Below are positions 1 to 7,408 of a stretch of 12,211 nucleotides of DNA, piece after piece; position 1 is the stretch's first letter; every line of letters starts with the position of its first letter. The stretch spans positions 1-12,211 of the forward strand of contig JAFYCU010000094.1 of the NCBI GenBank assembly GCA_017545095.1, written 5' to 3'. Source of the DNA: Muribaculaceae bacterium (GTDB lineage: Bacteria; Bacteroidota; Bacteroidia; Bacteroidales; Muribaculaceae). The position numbers and the translations under genes are program-made. The notes under the pieces are model-generated. The model was not told the DNA's origin. It did not search any database and was given only the letters and a program-made list of their open reading frames with translations.

Positions 1-9
1 ACAAAAATA

Positions 10-110
10 TGAATTTGTATTATAATTTGTATATAATTTGTTGATAAACAGAGTCAACAAAGGGGTATGAAAATGTGAATTTGTATTACAATTTGTATAT
101 AATTTGTTGA
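10..110. repeat. 35-bp direct repeat, two copies 66 bp apart
   Basis: Copy 1 spans 10-44 and copy 2 spans 76-110. They differ at one base (T at 23, C at 89). Each copy holds three AATTTGT words (12-18, 24-30, 35-41 and 78-84, 90-96, 101-107) spaced 12 and 11 bp, about one helical turn. The second copy ends 8 bp before the first ATG of the glycosyltransferase. The words resemble the -7 element TAnnTTTG but with three bases rather than two between TA and TTTG, so I do not call them promoters. They could be a regulator binding array or a local duplication of a promoter region. The repeat is seen directly; its role is unknown. Confidence 0.85.
37..61. repeat. 8-bp perfect inverted repeat with 9-nt spacer
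   Basis: TTTGTTGA at 37-44 is matched by its exact reverse complement TCAACAAA at 54-61. The left arm is the end of direct-repeat copy 1. Copy 2 ends with the same TTTGTTGA (103-110) but has no matching right arm. It could be an operator or the stem of a weak hairpin. It is AT-rich and lacks a following T-run, so a terminator is unlikely. Confidence 0.6.
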
Positions 111-118
111 CTGGTTTG

Positions 119-1156
119 ATGATGATGGGGAGATTGTTGTCGGTGGTTGTGCCGGTATATAATGTTGAGCCTTATGTGTTGACGTGCTTGCAAAGTGTGG
201 CAGCGCAGGACATTGTCGACATGGAGGTGATTGTGGTGGATGACGGCAGCACCGACGGCTCGGGTCGCCTCTGCGATGAGTTCGCCACTACCGACTCGCG
301 TTTCCGGGTGATCCATCAGGCAAACGCTGGACTCGGCGCGGCACGTAACGTGGCCATGGAGCAGGCGAGGGGGGAATACTTGATGTTTGTGGATTCAGAT
401 GATTTCCTCGTGTCGGGCGCGTTGGCACCCATTCTGCGACTCGCCATCGAATGCCGACTCGACGTGCTGGGCTTCGGTTCGGTGTCGGTCCCCGAGGATG
501 CGACTGTGGCTCCAGTGGGCGTGTCGCCGCTGCCCGCCGATGTGAAACCAATGGATGGGTTGGAGTATATTGCCAGTCACAATTTCGCCACGATGGTGTG
601 GTGGTATGTGGTGAAGCGCGAGATGGCGCAGAGTCTGCCGTTCCCCGTGGGGCGGATGATTGAGGACGCGGGCTACAATCTGCAATTGTTCCTCAAGTCG
701 CACCTGGTGGCCAAGGTGCCCAACGTGGTATACTGCTACCGCAACCGCTCAACGAGCATCATGCACAACACCGATACGGCGCACCAGATGAAGCTGCTGG
801 GCGACTATCTGTGGGCGGCCGAGAATGTGGCCCGCGTGATACGCGAGAACGAGGACGTGCTGCATGGCGACAGCCTGACTCGCTGCCGCTCACAGCGCAA
901 CAGCCATGTGTTTTTCGGAGCCATCAGGGCGTTCAAGCTGGGACGTGTGCCAGAGTTCATTGAAAGCGCACGCAGCAAGGGGTTGTATCCGTTCGAGCGC
1001 ATGAGCCGCTCCGACTATCCAAGTGTGGTGCTCTCCATCATTCATCGCCTCATCCACATCCCTTGGCTGTGGAACTTGATGAGCAAAACCTATCTGTTTA
1101 TCTGCAAGATTCAACCCCGGCACTATTCGGGTGTACATCATAGCACCGCACGATAG
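119..1156 (+). CDS. family 2 (GT-A fold) glycosyltransferase
   Basis: It transfers a sugar from a nucleotide-sugar donor to an acceptor in cell-surface polysaccharide, capsule or LPS assembly, probably at the inner face of the cytoplasmic membrane. With the ATG at 119 it is 345 aa. The N-terminal GT2 domain opens with SVVVPVYN and continues with VIVVDDGSTDG (nucleotide binding) and the metal-binding FVDSDD, the DxD-type motif. MIEDAGYN further on fits the region that supplies the catalytic base in this family. The C-terminal third is helical, ends in a short hydrophobic stretch (SVVLSIIHRLIHIPWLW) and may touch the membrane. The frame is open from a TTG at 104, but three consecutive ATGs at 119, 122 and 125 are better starts, and family members usually begin a few residues before the VPVYN strand. 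No clear ribosome binding site is seen, which is usual in Bacteroidetes. Sugar specificity cannot be read from the sequence. No other surface-polysaccharide gene is visible beside it. Confidence 0.9.
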   Translation: MMMGRLLSVVVPVYNVEPYVLTCLQSVAAQDIVDMEVIVVDDGSTDGSGRLCDEFATTDSRFRVIHQANAGLGAARNVAMEQARGEYLMFVDSDDFLVSGALAPILRLAIECRLDVLGFGSVSVPEDATVAPVGVSPLPADVKPMDGLEYIASHNFATMVWWYVVKREMAQSLPFPVGRMIEDAGYNLQLFLKSHLVAKVPNVVYCYRNRSTSIMHNTDTAHQMKLLGDYLWAAENVARVIRENEDVLHGDSLTRCRSQRNSHVFFGAIRAFKLGRVPEFIESARSKGLYPFERMSRSDYPSVVLSIIHRLIHIPWLWNLMSKTYLFICKIQPRHYSGVHHSTAR

Positions 1157-1247
1157 CCAAACGCTTGGATTTGTTGTTCGGTTTTGGCGCAATGCTGAGC
1201 TCCCCCACATCGTTGTTGTAAAAAAATCGAAAAATAATCATACTTGA

Positions 1248-1279
1248 TTTGCCCATTTGCTTGGTTTGCACTATCTTTG
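1248..1279 (+). promoter_or_regulatory. Bacteroidetes-type promoter of the dockerin-tailed protein gene
   Basis: The -33 element TTTG (1248-1251) is followed after exactly 20 nt by the -7 element TATCTTTG (1272-1279), a full match to TAnnTTTG. Transcription should start near 1285, giving a leader of about 30 nt before the ATG at 1315. The match is seen directly; activity is inferred. Confidence 0.75.
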
Positions 1280-1314
1280 TGGGTCTTTTTGTTAACATTA
1301 TTAATGATAAGGAT

Positions 1315-2010
1315 ATGAAGAATCAATTATGCCTCGCCGTGCTGGCTGTGTTGATGGCGTGGCTGCCTGCCAGCGGCCAGACGCTGCTGGCGCATCTCGA
1401 TGGTATGCACGTGGAGGGGTGGACCTATGAGAACAACGATGGCACCGTGCTCTCGAGCACCACCATCAGCACGCGCAAAATCACGCTTTACACCACCAAA
1501 CAGGGCACCGTGAAGGCGCTTGTATCGCCGTGGATGGACTGCGCGGGCTTCGACACGCTGCACGTGGTGATGAATTGCGACCTGTTTCCCGAGGTCACCG
1601 ACCTGAACCTGCTTGCCGTGAACTGTGCGTTGCTCGACGGCGAGGGGCAGACGGTGTCGCAGACCCTGATGCCGGTCACCACCCGCGACCTTGAACAGGT
1701 GCTGGTGGCCAAGATGGCGTTGCCCAAGGGGGGCGGCACCTACTCGCTGCGCATGACCGCTCCGCGAGCTGACGTGAATAACTGCGTGGCTGTGAAGCGA
1801 GTGAAGCTCTATGGACTCAGCGGCCTCAGAGGCGATGTGAACAGCGACGGCGTGGTGGACGTGGATGACTTGAACATCCTCATCAACATTGTGCTGCGCA
1901 AAGACAGCGCATCCAACTATGGCCAGCAGGCATTTGTGGCAGGCGGCACCGTGGTTGACGTGGCCGACATCAACATCGTGATCAACATCATGCTCCACAA
2001 GGAGGAGTGA
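1315..2010 (+). CDS. secreted protein with C-terminal dockerin type I-like domain
   Basis: This 231-aa protein begins with a signal peptide (about residues 1-22: MKNQ, a hydrophobic run, then PASGQ before the likely cleavage site). Residues about 23-168 form a predicted beta-rich domain that I do not recognise. It shows alternating hydrophobic strands and four cysteines (76, 88, 103, 157) that could form disulfides. The C-terminus carries two dockerin-like segments. The first (173-194) has the full calcium loop D174-x-N176-x-D178-G and D185. The second (207-228) has lost the first three ligands (F208, A210, G212) but keeps D216, D219 and the following helix. Dockerins bind cohesins in cellulosomes. 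In Bacteroidetes, such domains often end secreted proteins without any known cellulosome, so the partner is unknown. The frame stays open upstream to a TTG at 1249, but the ATG at 1315 fits the promoter and signal peptide. It is transcribed alone, between a strong promoter and a terminator. Confidence 0.8.
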   Translation: MKNQLCLAVLAVLMAWLPASGQTLLAHLDGMHVEGWTYENNDGTVLSSTTISTRKITLYTTKQGTVKALVSPWMDCAGFDTLHVVMNCDLFPEVTDLNLLAVNCALLDGEGQTVSQTLMPVTTRDLEQVLVAKMALPKGGGTYSLRMTAPRADVNNCVAVKRVKLYGLSGLRGDVNSDGVVDVDDLNILINIVLRKDSASNYGQQAFVAGGTVVDVADINIVINIMLHKEE

Positions 2011-2052
2011 CGGCCGAGGAGTAATCGAAGTCAACTCAATAGCGAAAATCAG

Positions 2053-2089
2053 CTGCCCCGCTCGGAGTGCAATGCACCGAGCGGGGCAG
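2053..2089. terminator. intrinsic hairpin between convergent genes, probably bidirectional
   Basis: A perfect 13-bp GC-rich stem (2053-2065 with 2077-2089) extends inward through TGC/GCA around an AAT loop after a 2-nt bulge. On the plus strand it is followed by TTTATCTT; on the minus strand by a short T-run after three bases. It lies in the 99-nt gap between the stop of the dockerin-tailed protein gene and the stop of fprA, so it can end both transcripts. Confidence 0.85.
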
Positions 2090-2109
2090 TTTATCTTCTG
2101 GCGGCGCAA

Positions 2110-3294
2110 TCATGCCAGCACGCGGGCGGCGATTTCGCGTGCCATGGCGCGGGCGGCATCGATGGCGGCTCCGTCAGGACTCTGCTTGAAGTCCACTGGC
2201 GGCATAATGTCAACCTTGAGACCCTCGAGGCAGGCGGCCATCTTCTTGGTCACGCCGGGACCCCAGGTGTAGTTGCCAAACAGGCCCACGGTGCGCTGCT
2301 GCATGCCGCACATCTTGATCGTTGCCAGCAGCGAGGCCACACGGGGATGTACTTCGGTGTTGTAGGTGGGGCCGCCAATGACCAAGCCGTTGAAGCGGCC
2401 TATGTTCATCAACACATACGACAGGTTGCTTACGTTCAGGTCTTGCAGGAGCATGTTTTTCACGCCGTTTGCGGCCAGCTCGGCGGCGATGCATTCGGCC
2501 ATGAGTGTCACATTGCCGTGCATCGAGGCATAGGCCACCACCACGCCCGGCTGTGCCTGCCACTCGGCCAGACGTGCATAGGTGTCGACCACGCGGTTCA
2601 GTTCATCGTGCCACACGGGGCCGTGGGTGGAGCAGATGTAGGCCAGCTCCACGCCGTCGAGCTTTTTGAGGGCGTTCTTCACCGGCACGCTGTATTTGGC
2701 CACAATCGAAGCATAGTAGCGGTGCATCTCGTTCCAGTACATGCCGGTGTTCATGTCGCGGTCCACCACGGCACCGTTCAGGGCGCCGAAGCAGCCGAAG
2801 GCATCGCCGCTGAAGAGAATCTTGTCCTCGATGCAGCGCGTCATCATGGTCTCGGGCCAGTGCAGCATGGGCGTGAGGTGGAACTGGAGAGTCTTGCCGC
2901 CCAGGTCGATGGTGTCGCCATCGGCCACCACGGTAACGCCCTCGATGCCATAATAGCCGCTGATCATGGCCGCCGTCTTGGCGTTGCCCACGATGCAGGC
3001 TTGCGGGTGGCGCAGGTGCATATGACTCAAGGCCCCGGAGTGGTCTTGTTCCATGTGGTTGACGATGATGTAGTCGAGCTGCCTGCCGGCAAGCACGGCC
3101 TGCACTTTGTTGTCGAGTTCGTCGGCATGAGCGGCATCCACGGTGTCGATGAGTGCCGTGCGCTCGCTGCCGAGCACGAGGTAGGCATTGTAGGACACGC
3201 CCAGAGGCACAATCCACAGGCCTTCAAACAAATCGGTGGTGCGGTCGTTCACACCCACATAGTGCACGCCGCTGGTGATTTCGGTAATATTCAT
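2110..3294 (-). CDS. fprA: A-type flavodiiron protein (O2/NO reductase)
   Basis: It is a cytoplasmic flavodiiron protein that reduces O2 to water and/or NO to N2O, protecting anaerobes from oxidative and nitrosative stress. The 394-aa length is normal for the family. The N-terminal beta-lactamase-like half carries all expected di-iron ligands: H80, E82, D84 and H85 in NHMEQDHSG, H145 in LHWPE, D164 in SGDAFG and H224 in STHGPVW. The C-terminal flavodoxin half (from about 250) has FMN-binding loops at YASMHGN (255-261), IGGPTYN (306-312) and GNYTWG (340-345). No rubredoxin domain is fused, so the electron donor must be a separate rubredoxin or reductase. The ATG at 3294 is 37 nt below the nspC stop with no promoter between them, suggesting co-transcription with nspC. 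O2 versus NO preference cannot be settled from sequence. Confidence 0.95.
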   Translation of the reverse strand: MNITEITSGVHYVGVNDRTTDLFEGLWIVPLGVSYNAYLVLGSERTALIDTVDAAHADELDNKVQAVLAGRQLDYIIVNHMEQDHSGALSHMHLRHPQACIVGNAKTAAMISGYYGIEGVTVVADGDTIDLGGKTLQFHLTPMLHWPETMMTRCIEDKILFSGDAFGCFGALNGAVVDRDMNTGMYWNEMHRYYASIVAKYSVPVKNALKKLDGVELAYICSTHGPVWHDELNRVVDTYARLAEWQAQPGVVVAYASMHGNVTLMAECIAAELAANGVKNMLLQDLNVSNLSYVLMNIGRFNGLVIGGPTYNTEVHPRVASLLATIKMCGMQQRTVGLFGNYTWGPGVTKKMAACLEGLKVDIMPPVDFKQSPDGAAIDAARAMAREIAARVLA

Positions 3295-3331
3295 TTGTCG
3301 GGTTGTATTTTTGAGGTTTTGATGTTTCTTT

Positions 3332-4468
3332 TCAGTTCATGCGGTTCTTGTAGTCGTCGTAGGTGAACTCGCGCATGGTGATGCGTGCGCCGTCGATGCG
3401 CTCGAGCACCAGTGCGGGGTGATGCACACCGTTGAACATATTGGTTTTCACCGTGGTGTAGTGGTTCATATCCTCGAAGGTGAGCCGTTCGCCGGGCTGC
3501 AGCTCGTGGTCGAAGCTCCAGTCGCCCACATAGTCGCCGCTCATGCAGGAGTTGCCGCCGATGCGGTAAGTGGGCAGCGACGGGTCCACATGATCCAGGG
3601 CCTGGGTGATGCGTGGCTGGTAGGGCATCTCCAAGCAGTCGGGCATGTGGCAGGCAAACGACACATCCACGATGGCTGTGCGCACACCGCTGTTCTCCAC
3701 CACATCGAGCACCGTTGTCTCCAAATCACCTGTCTGCCAGCAAAATGCGCTGCCAGGTTCAAGTATCACTTCAAGGTTTGAAAACTCGTTGCGGAAGTCC
3801 TTGATAAGTGTGATGAGATGGTCCACCTCATAGCCCTCGCGGGTCATGAGGTGTCCACCGCCCATGTTGAGCCACCGCAGGTGAGGCAGGTGCTGCCCGA
3901 ATTGCTGCTTCACGGCTTGCAGCACGGCGGCCAGGTCGTGCGACGTGCTCTCGCACAGGGCGTGGAAGTGCAACCCCTCGATGCCTTCGGGCAGCTGTGG
4001 CAGTGCGTCGGCCATCACGCCGAACCGCGAACCGGGGCAGCAGGGGTTGTAGATGTCGGTCTCCACCACCGAGCACATCGGGTTAATGCGCAGGCCGCAG
4101 CTCACTGTGCGGTCGGGGTGGGCTGCATTGTAGGCCTCGACGCAAGGCTTGAAACGGGTGTATTGTGCCACCGAGTTGAAAGTGATGTGCGAACTCCCGG
4201 CCAGAAAGCTGTCGATGTCGGCCTCGGTGTAGGCCGGGCAATAGGTGTGGGCACGGCAACCGAGTTCCTCGTTGGCCAGACGCATCTCGTTGAGCGAACT
4301 GGCTGTGGAGCAAATGCCGTATTCCTCCATGATGGGGAAAGTGCGCCACAAGGCATTGGCTTTGAATGCCATGATGATTTTGGCGCCGCTTTCGCGGCTC
4401 ACGCGACTGATAAGGTTGAGGTTGCGCCGCAGCCGTTCCTCGTAGATGATGTAATATGGAGTCTTCAT
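3332..4468 (-). CDS. nspC: carboxynorspermidine/carboxyspermidine decarboxylase
   Basis: It is a PLP-dependent fold III decarboxylase that converts carboxyspermidine or carboxynorspermidine to spermidine or norspermidine, the last step of the alternative polyamine pathway that avoids S-adenosylmethionine decarboxylase. With the ATG at 4468 it has 378 aa, the usual size. Seen in the sequence: the probable PLP lysine K36 in MAFKANALW; a barrel with GLRINP (125-130); HALCESTSHD (169-178); the PLP-phosphate loop MGGGH (202-206); E237 in LEPGSAF; and the conserved cysteine C308 in GGNSCMSGD, which donates to the active site across the dimer. The frame is open to a TTG at 4570, and another ATG lies at 4498. 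I chose 4468 because MKTPYYIIYEERL matches the usual N-terminus. The partner dehydrogenase is not in this window. fprA follows immediately. Confidence 0.92.
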   Translation of the reverse strand: MKTPYYIIYEERLRRNLNLISRVSRESGAKIIMAFKANALWRTFPIMEEYGICSTASSLNEMRLANEELGCRAHTYCPAYTEADIDSFLAGSSHITFNSVAQYTRFKPCVEAYNAAHPDRTVSCGLRINPMCSVVETDIYNPCCPGSRFGVMADALPQLPEGIEGLHFHALCESTSHDLAAVLQAVKQQFGQHLPHLRWLNMGGGHLMTREGYEVDHLITLIKDFRNEFSNLEVILEPGSAFCWQTGDLETTVLDVVENSGVRTAIVDVSFACHMPDCLEMPYQPRITQALDHVDPSLPTYRIGGNSCMSGDYVGDWSFDHELQPGERLTFEDMNHYTTVKTNMFNGVHHPALVLERIDGARITMREFTYDDYKNRMN

Positions 4469-4539
4469 GATTATGATGGGTTCTGCACTTTTTTCCATGA
4501 TGCTGCCACATGCTGCATCGGGCGAATGCATACCGAGCG

Positions 4540-4571
4540 CGAAATTACGACAATTTTGCCAAATGGCCAAA
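4540..4571 (-). promoter_or_regulatory. probable promoter of nspC-fprA
   Basis: On the minus strand, TTTG (plus 4568-4571) is followed after 20 nt by TAATTTCG (plus 4540-4547), one mismatch from the Bacteroidetes -7 element TAnnTTTG. The start would fall near 4533, leaving a leader of about 65 nt to the ATG at 4468. It begins 10 nt beyond the stop of the M16 peptidase gene, in a 113-nt gap with no obvious terminator. Confidence 0.55.
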
Positions 4572-4581
4572 TATTCAAGGG

Positions 4582-7404
4582 TCAGAATTTTGGATAGCCT
4601 TGCATCACCACCCGCATGCGCATGGTGGGGTAGAGCTGTGTGATGAATTGGTTCACCTGGTCGATGGTGAGCGATTCCACCAGCTCTCGGTAACCCGTGT
4701 GGCTGTCGAAACCCATTGCGCGGTCGTGCAGCACGGCCAGCCAGTATGCATTGGTGAGCTGGTCGCTATCGAGTTGCTGAAGCATCTGCTGGCGGATGTG
4801 CTGGAGTAGCTCGGGGGTGGTGCCGTAGCTCATGATTACGTCAAACACGCGTGCCACCTCGCCCAGAATGGTCTGCGTGAGTTCGGGTTGGGTGTCGAAC
4901 TGCGTCATCAGCATCCATTTGTTGCTTGTGCGCGAGGCGGCTCCCGATGCGTCCACGCCGTAGGTGGCTTTTAGGTCTTCGCGCAGGTGGGCGTTCATGG
5001 CCACGGCAAGCACTTGTCCGGCGACGTCGATGAGCAGGCGATTCTTCAGGTTGTACTGCATGTCTCCCATCATGCAGGCATAGATGCTGGCTTTGGGCGA
5101 CGACATGGCTTGCAGGAACACGTTGTCAATGTCGCCTGTGGGGTAGGGCGGTGATGGCGTGTTGCCGCTGTGCTGGCTCGTTGTCTCGCCGGTGGATGGC
5201 AGCGAGGCGATGTAGCGCTCGATGAGCGGCCGCACTTGCTCCAGATGGAAATCCCCCACTAGTGTGAAAGTGAACAGCTGTGCTGGTGCCACGCGTAGCC
5301 GGTAGAGCGCAAGCACATCGTCGAAGTTGGTGGCTGTGATGTCGGTCTCGGTGAGCGGGCGGTAGCTTGGATGATGCTGGTAGAGCGTGGCGGCAATGCT
5401 GTCGGCCATGACGGCTTCGGGGGTGCCACGCTGTTGCTTGGCCATTGCCATGAGCTGTCGGCGCAGGGTGGCATAGGCGGCAGTGTCGGGGGCTACGGCG
5501 GTGAAATAGAGGTGATTGAGCTGCAGCAGCGTTTCCAAATCGGCGGTCCGGCAGTTGCCGCTCAAGTTGTCTTCGCTCTCGCCAAGCGAGTAGGTGAGTG
5601 CGAGCGGTGTCCCGCTCAGCCGCTTGCGCAGGGCCGACTGGTCCCAAAGGCCAAGGGCACTGTTTTCGACCACATCATCGATGAGTCGCACTTCGTTGTC
5701 CACGCCCTCGCCACAGTCGAGCATGCCGCCGGGGCGAGTGGCATCAAACAGCACCTCGTCGCGTTGCAGTGTGGAGGGCATGAGCTGCACGGTGGCTCCG
5801 TTCGACAGTCTCATGGTGGTGATGCCCGTGGTGGTGTCGGTATGTTCGTCCACGATGCGCCCAGCTGCGATGTCGCTTGGCATGAGGTCGCCGTTATCGG
5901 GTGTTAGGCTATGCTCCATTGCCTCGCTCGGCTCGAGCCTTGAAGCTCGCACGCGGCTTGCGATGCCCTCCACCTCGGCCTGTGTGGGTATGGCGGCGGC
6001 ATCGGTGTTGGTCACCACCACGTTCAGCGTGGATGGTGCAAGCAGCTGTTGCGCCATTTGGTTCACGCTGGCTGTGGTCACCGTGTCGAGCACCTGGGCG
6101 ATGGCACGGCATTCCTGCACCACTCCAGGCAGGTAACCGCCGTGCAGGAAGTGGTCGATGTATTCGTCCGCATAGTCACGGCTGGGGTGCTGTTCCACCT
6201 GCATGCTGGCCGCATCTGTCGCTGCGCGGTAGCGTGCCGCGGCGCGACCTAATTCATCGGCCGAGAATCCGTGCACAGCCACCCGTTGCACCTCGGTGAG
6301 CAGTTCGGTGAGCAATGGACGGCAGTCGGGGTTGTCGCTTGTGGCGGTGATGGTGAGCGCGTCTTGGTCGCCCACACTCAGAAATTTGTCGATCACACAT
6401 GCCGTGCTGAGCATGGTGGAGCCTGCCGTTCGTGTGCGCTCGTCGAGGCGTTCGTTGAGCATCATCGTCACGAGTTGGCGCAGTGTGTTGGCTTGCAGCC
6501 ACTCCATTGTGTTGCGCTCTTCGTGGTCGGGCATGACGATGGTGTGGAGCAGGCGCACCGTAGTGCCCAGTGCCTCGGCGTCGCTGTAGTGGGCAAAGCG
6601 TAGTCCCTCGGTGCGCGGCACAGCCACCTCGGGGTTGGGGCAGGGTGTGGAGGGGCGCGTGACGGTGGCAAAAGCTTGGCGCACATGCTGCTCCATGATG
6701 GCTGCATCAAAGTCGCCCACGATTACCACTGCCTGCAACTCGGGTCGGAACCAATGGCGGTAGAAACGCATCAGGCTCTGGTGGTCTGCCTGCCGCACGA
6801 TGTGCATCTTGCCGATGGGTACACGCGTGGCATAAGGGCTGCTGCCGAGCAGTTGTGGCATCACCGCGTCGAACATGCGCATGGCATAGCCGCCTCGGTG
6901 CCGCCATTCTTCCTCGATGATGGCTTTCTCTTTCACGATGGCCTTGTTGTCGAGCGTGAGGCTTCCCGCAAGGTCGCTCAGCGCCAGCAGGGCCGAATCA
7001 AGTGCGGTCCAAGAGGCTGTGGGCACGTTCGAGAGTTGGTATTGCGTGTCATCGTAACCCGTCGATGCATTGATGTCGCTGCCGTAGCTCATCCCTATTC
7101 CGGTGAGGTAGTGCACCATCTCTTGCTCAGGAAAATGGGTGGAGCCGTTAAAGGCCAGGTGTTCGAGAAAGTGCGCGTAGCCCTGCTCGTTGTCGGTCTC
7201 GACCACCGAGCCCACACGATGCACCATCCACATCTCGGCGCGGCCTTGTGGATAGCCGTTGTGGCGGATATAATAGGTGATGCCGCAGGGCAGCGTGCCC
7301 AGGCGCAATTCGGGGTCCTGCGGCAGGGGGGCACTGTGGCCTGCCAGTGATGCTGTGACTGCCAGCATCACACACAGGAGGCGATAAATGGTTTTGTTCA
7401 TCAT
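4582..7404 (-). CDS. periplasmic M16 (insulinase/pitrilysin-type) zinc metallopeptidase
   Basis: It is a clamshell-shaped zinc peptidase that degrades peptides enclosed between its two halves, probably in the periplasm. The 940-aa protein starts with a signal peptide (about 1-24: MMNKT, a hydrophobic core, then AGHSA). The inverted zinc motif HxxEH is intact at H78-F-L-E81-H82, and the Glu-rich segment KEKAIIEEEW (158-167) supplies the third ligand. Typical M16 features follow: the AFNGSTHFP context after the motif, M16_C-like domains, and LREDLKATYGVDASG near residues 806-820, matching the substrate-binding segment of the non-catalytic half. The length is that of single-chain two-half enzymes. 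Its start lies 4 nt from the stop of the LuxR-type regulator gene, so they are very likely co-transcribed. Substrate unknown. The second ATG (7401) is an alternative start. Confidence 0.93.
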   Translation of the reverse strand: MMNKTIYRLLCVMLAVTASLAGHSAPLPQDPELRLGTLPCGITYYIRHNGYPQGRAEMWMVHRVGSVVETDNEQGYAHFLEHLAFNGSTHFPEQEMVHYLTGIGMSYGSDINASTGYDDTQYQLSNVPTASWTALDSALLALSDLAGSLTLDNKAIVKEKAIIEEEWRHRGGYAMRMFDAVMPQLLGSSPYATRVPIGKMHIVRQADHQSLMRFYRHWFRPELQAVVIVGDFDAAIMEQHVRQAFATVTRPSTPCPNPEVAVPRTEGLRFAHYSDAEALGTTVRLLHTIVMPDHEERNTMEWLQANTLRQLVTMMLNERLDERTRTAGSTMLSTACVIDKFLSVGDQDALTITATSDNPDCRPLLTELLTEVQRVAVHGFSADELGRAAARYRAATDAASMQVEQHPSRDYADEYIDHFLHGGYLPGVVQECRAIAQVLDTVTTASVNQMAQQLLAPSTLNVVVTNTDAAAIPTQAEVEGIASRVRASRLEPSEAMEHSLTPDNGDLMPSDIAAGRIVDEHTDTTTGITTMRLSNGATVQLMPSTLQRDEVLFDATRPGGMLDCGEGVDNEVRLIDDVVENSALGLWDQSALRKRLSGTPLALTYSLGESEDNLSGNCRTADLETLLQLNHLYFTAVAPDTAAYATLRRQLMAMAKQQRGTPEAVMADSIAATLYQHHPSYRPLTETDITATNFDDVLALYRLRVAPAQLFTFTLVGDFHLEQVRPLIERYIASLPSTGETTSQHSGNTPSPPYPTGDIDNVFLQAMSSPKASIYACMMGDMQYNLKNRLLIDVAGQVLAVAMNAHLREDLKATYGVDASGAASRTSNKWMLMTQFDTQPELTQTILGEVARVFDVIMSYGTTPELLQHIRQQMLQQLDSDQLTNAYWLAVLHDRAMGFDSHTGYRELVESLTIDQVNQFITQLYPTMRMRVVMQGYPKF

Positions 7405-7408
7405 TTTG

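Noticed and set aside
1..118. TAnnTTTG promoter within the AT-rich direct repeats
   Set aside because: All TA...TTTG matches have the wrong internal spacing (three bases instead of two), so no confident promoter can be called.
1156..1188. GCCAAA/TTTGGC pairing just after the glycosyltransferase stop as a terminator
   Set aside because: The stem is only 6 bp with a 21-nt loop and no T-run follows.
2347..3366. Long plus-strand open frame opposite fprA
   Set aside because: It is the antisense shadow of fprA. It is very rich in His, Val and Gly with no domain logic, while the minus frame carries all flavodiiron motifs.
3818..4597. Plus-strand open frame of about 259 codons opposite nspC
   Set aside because: His/Val-rich antisense composition, covers the nspC promoter and has no recognisable motif.
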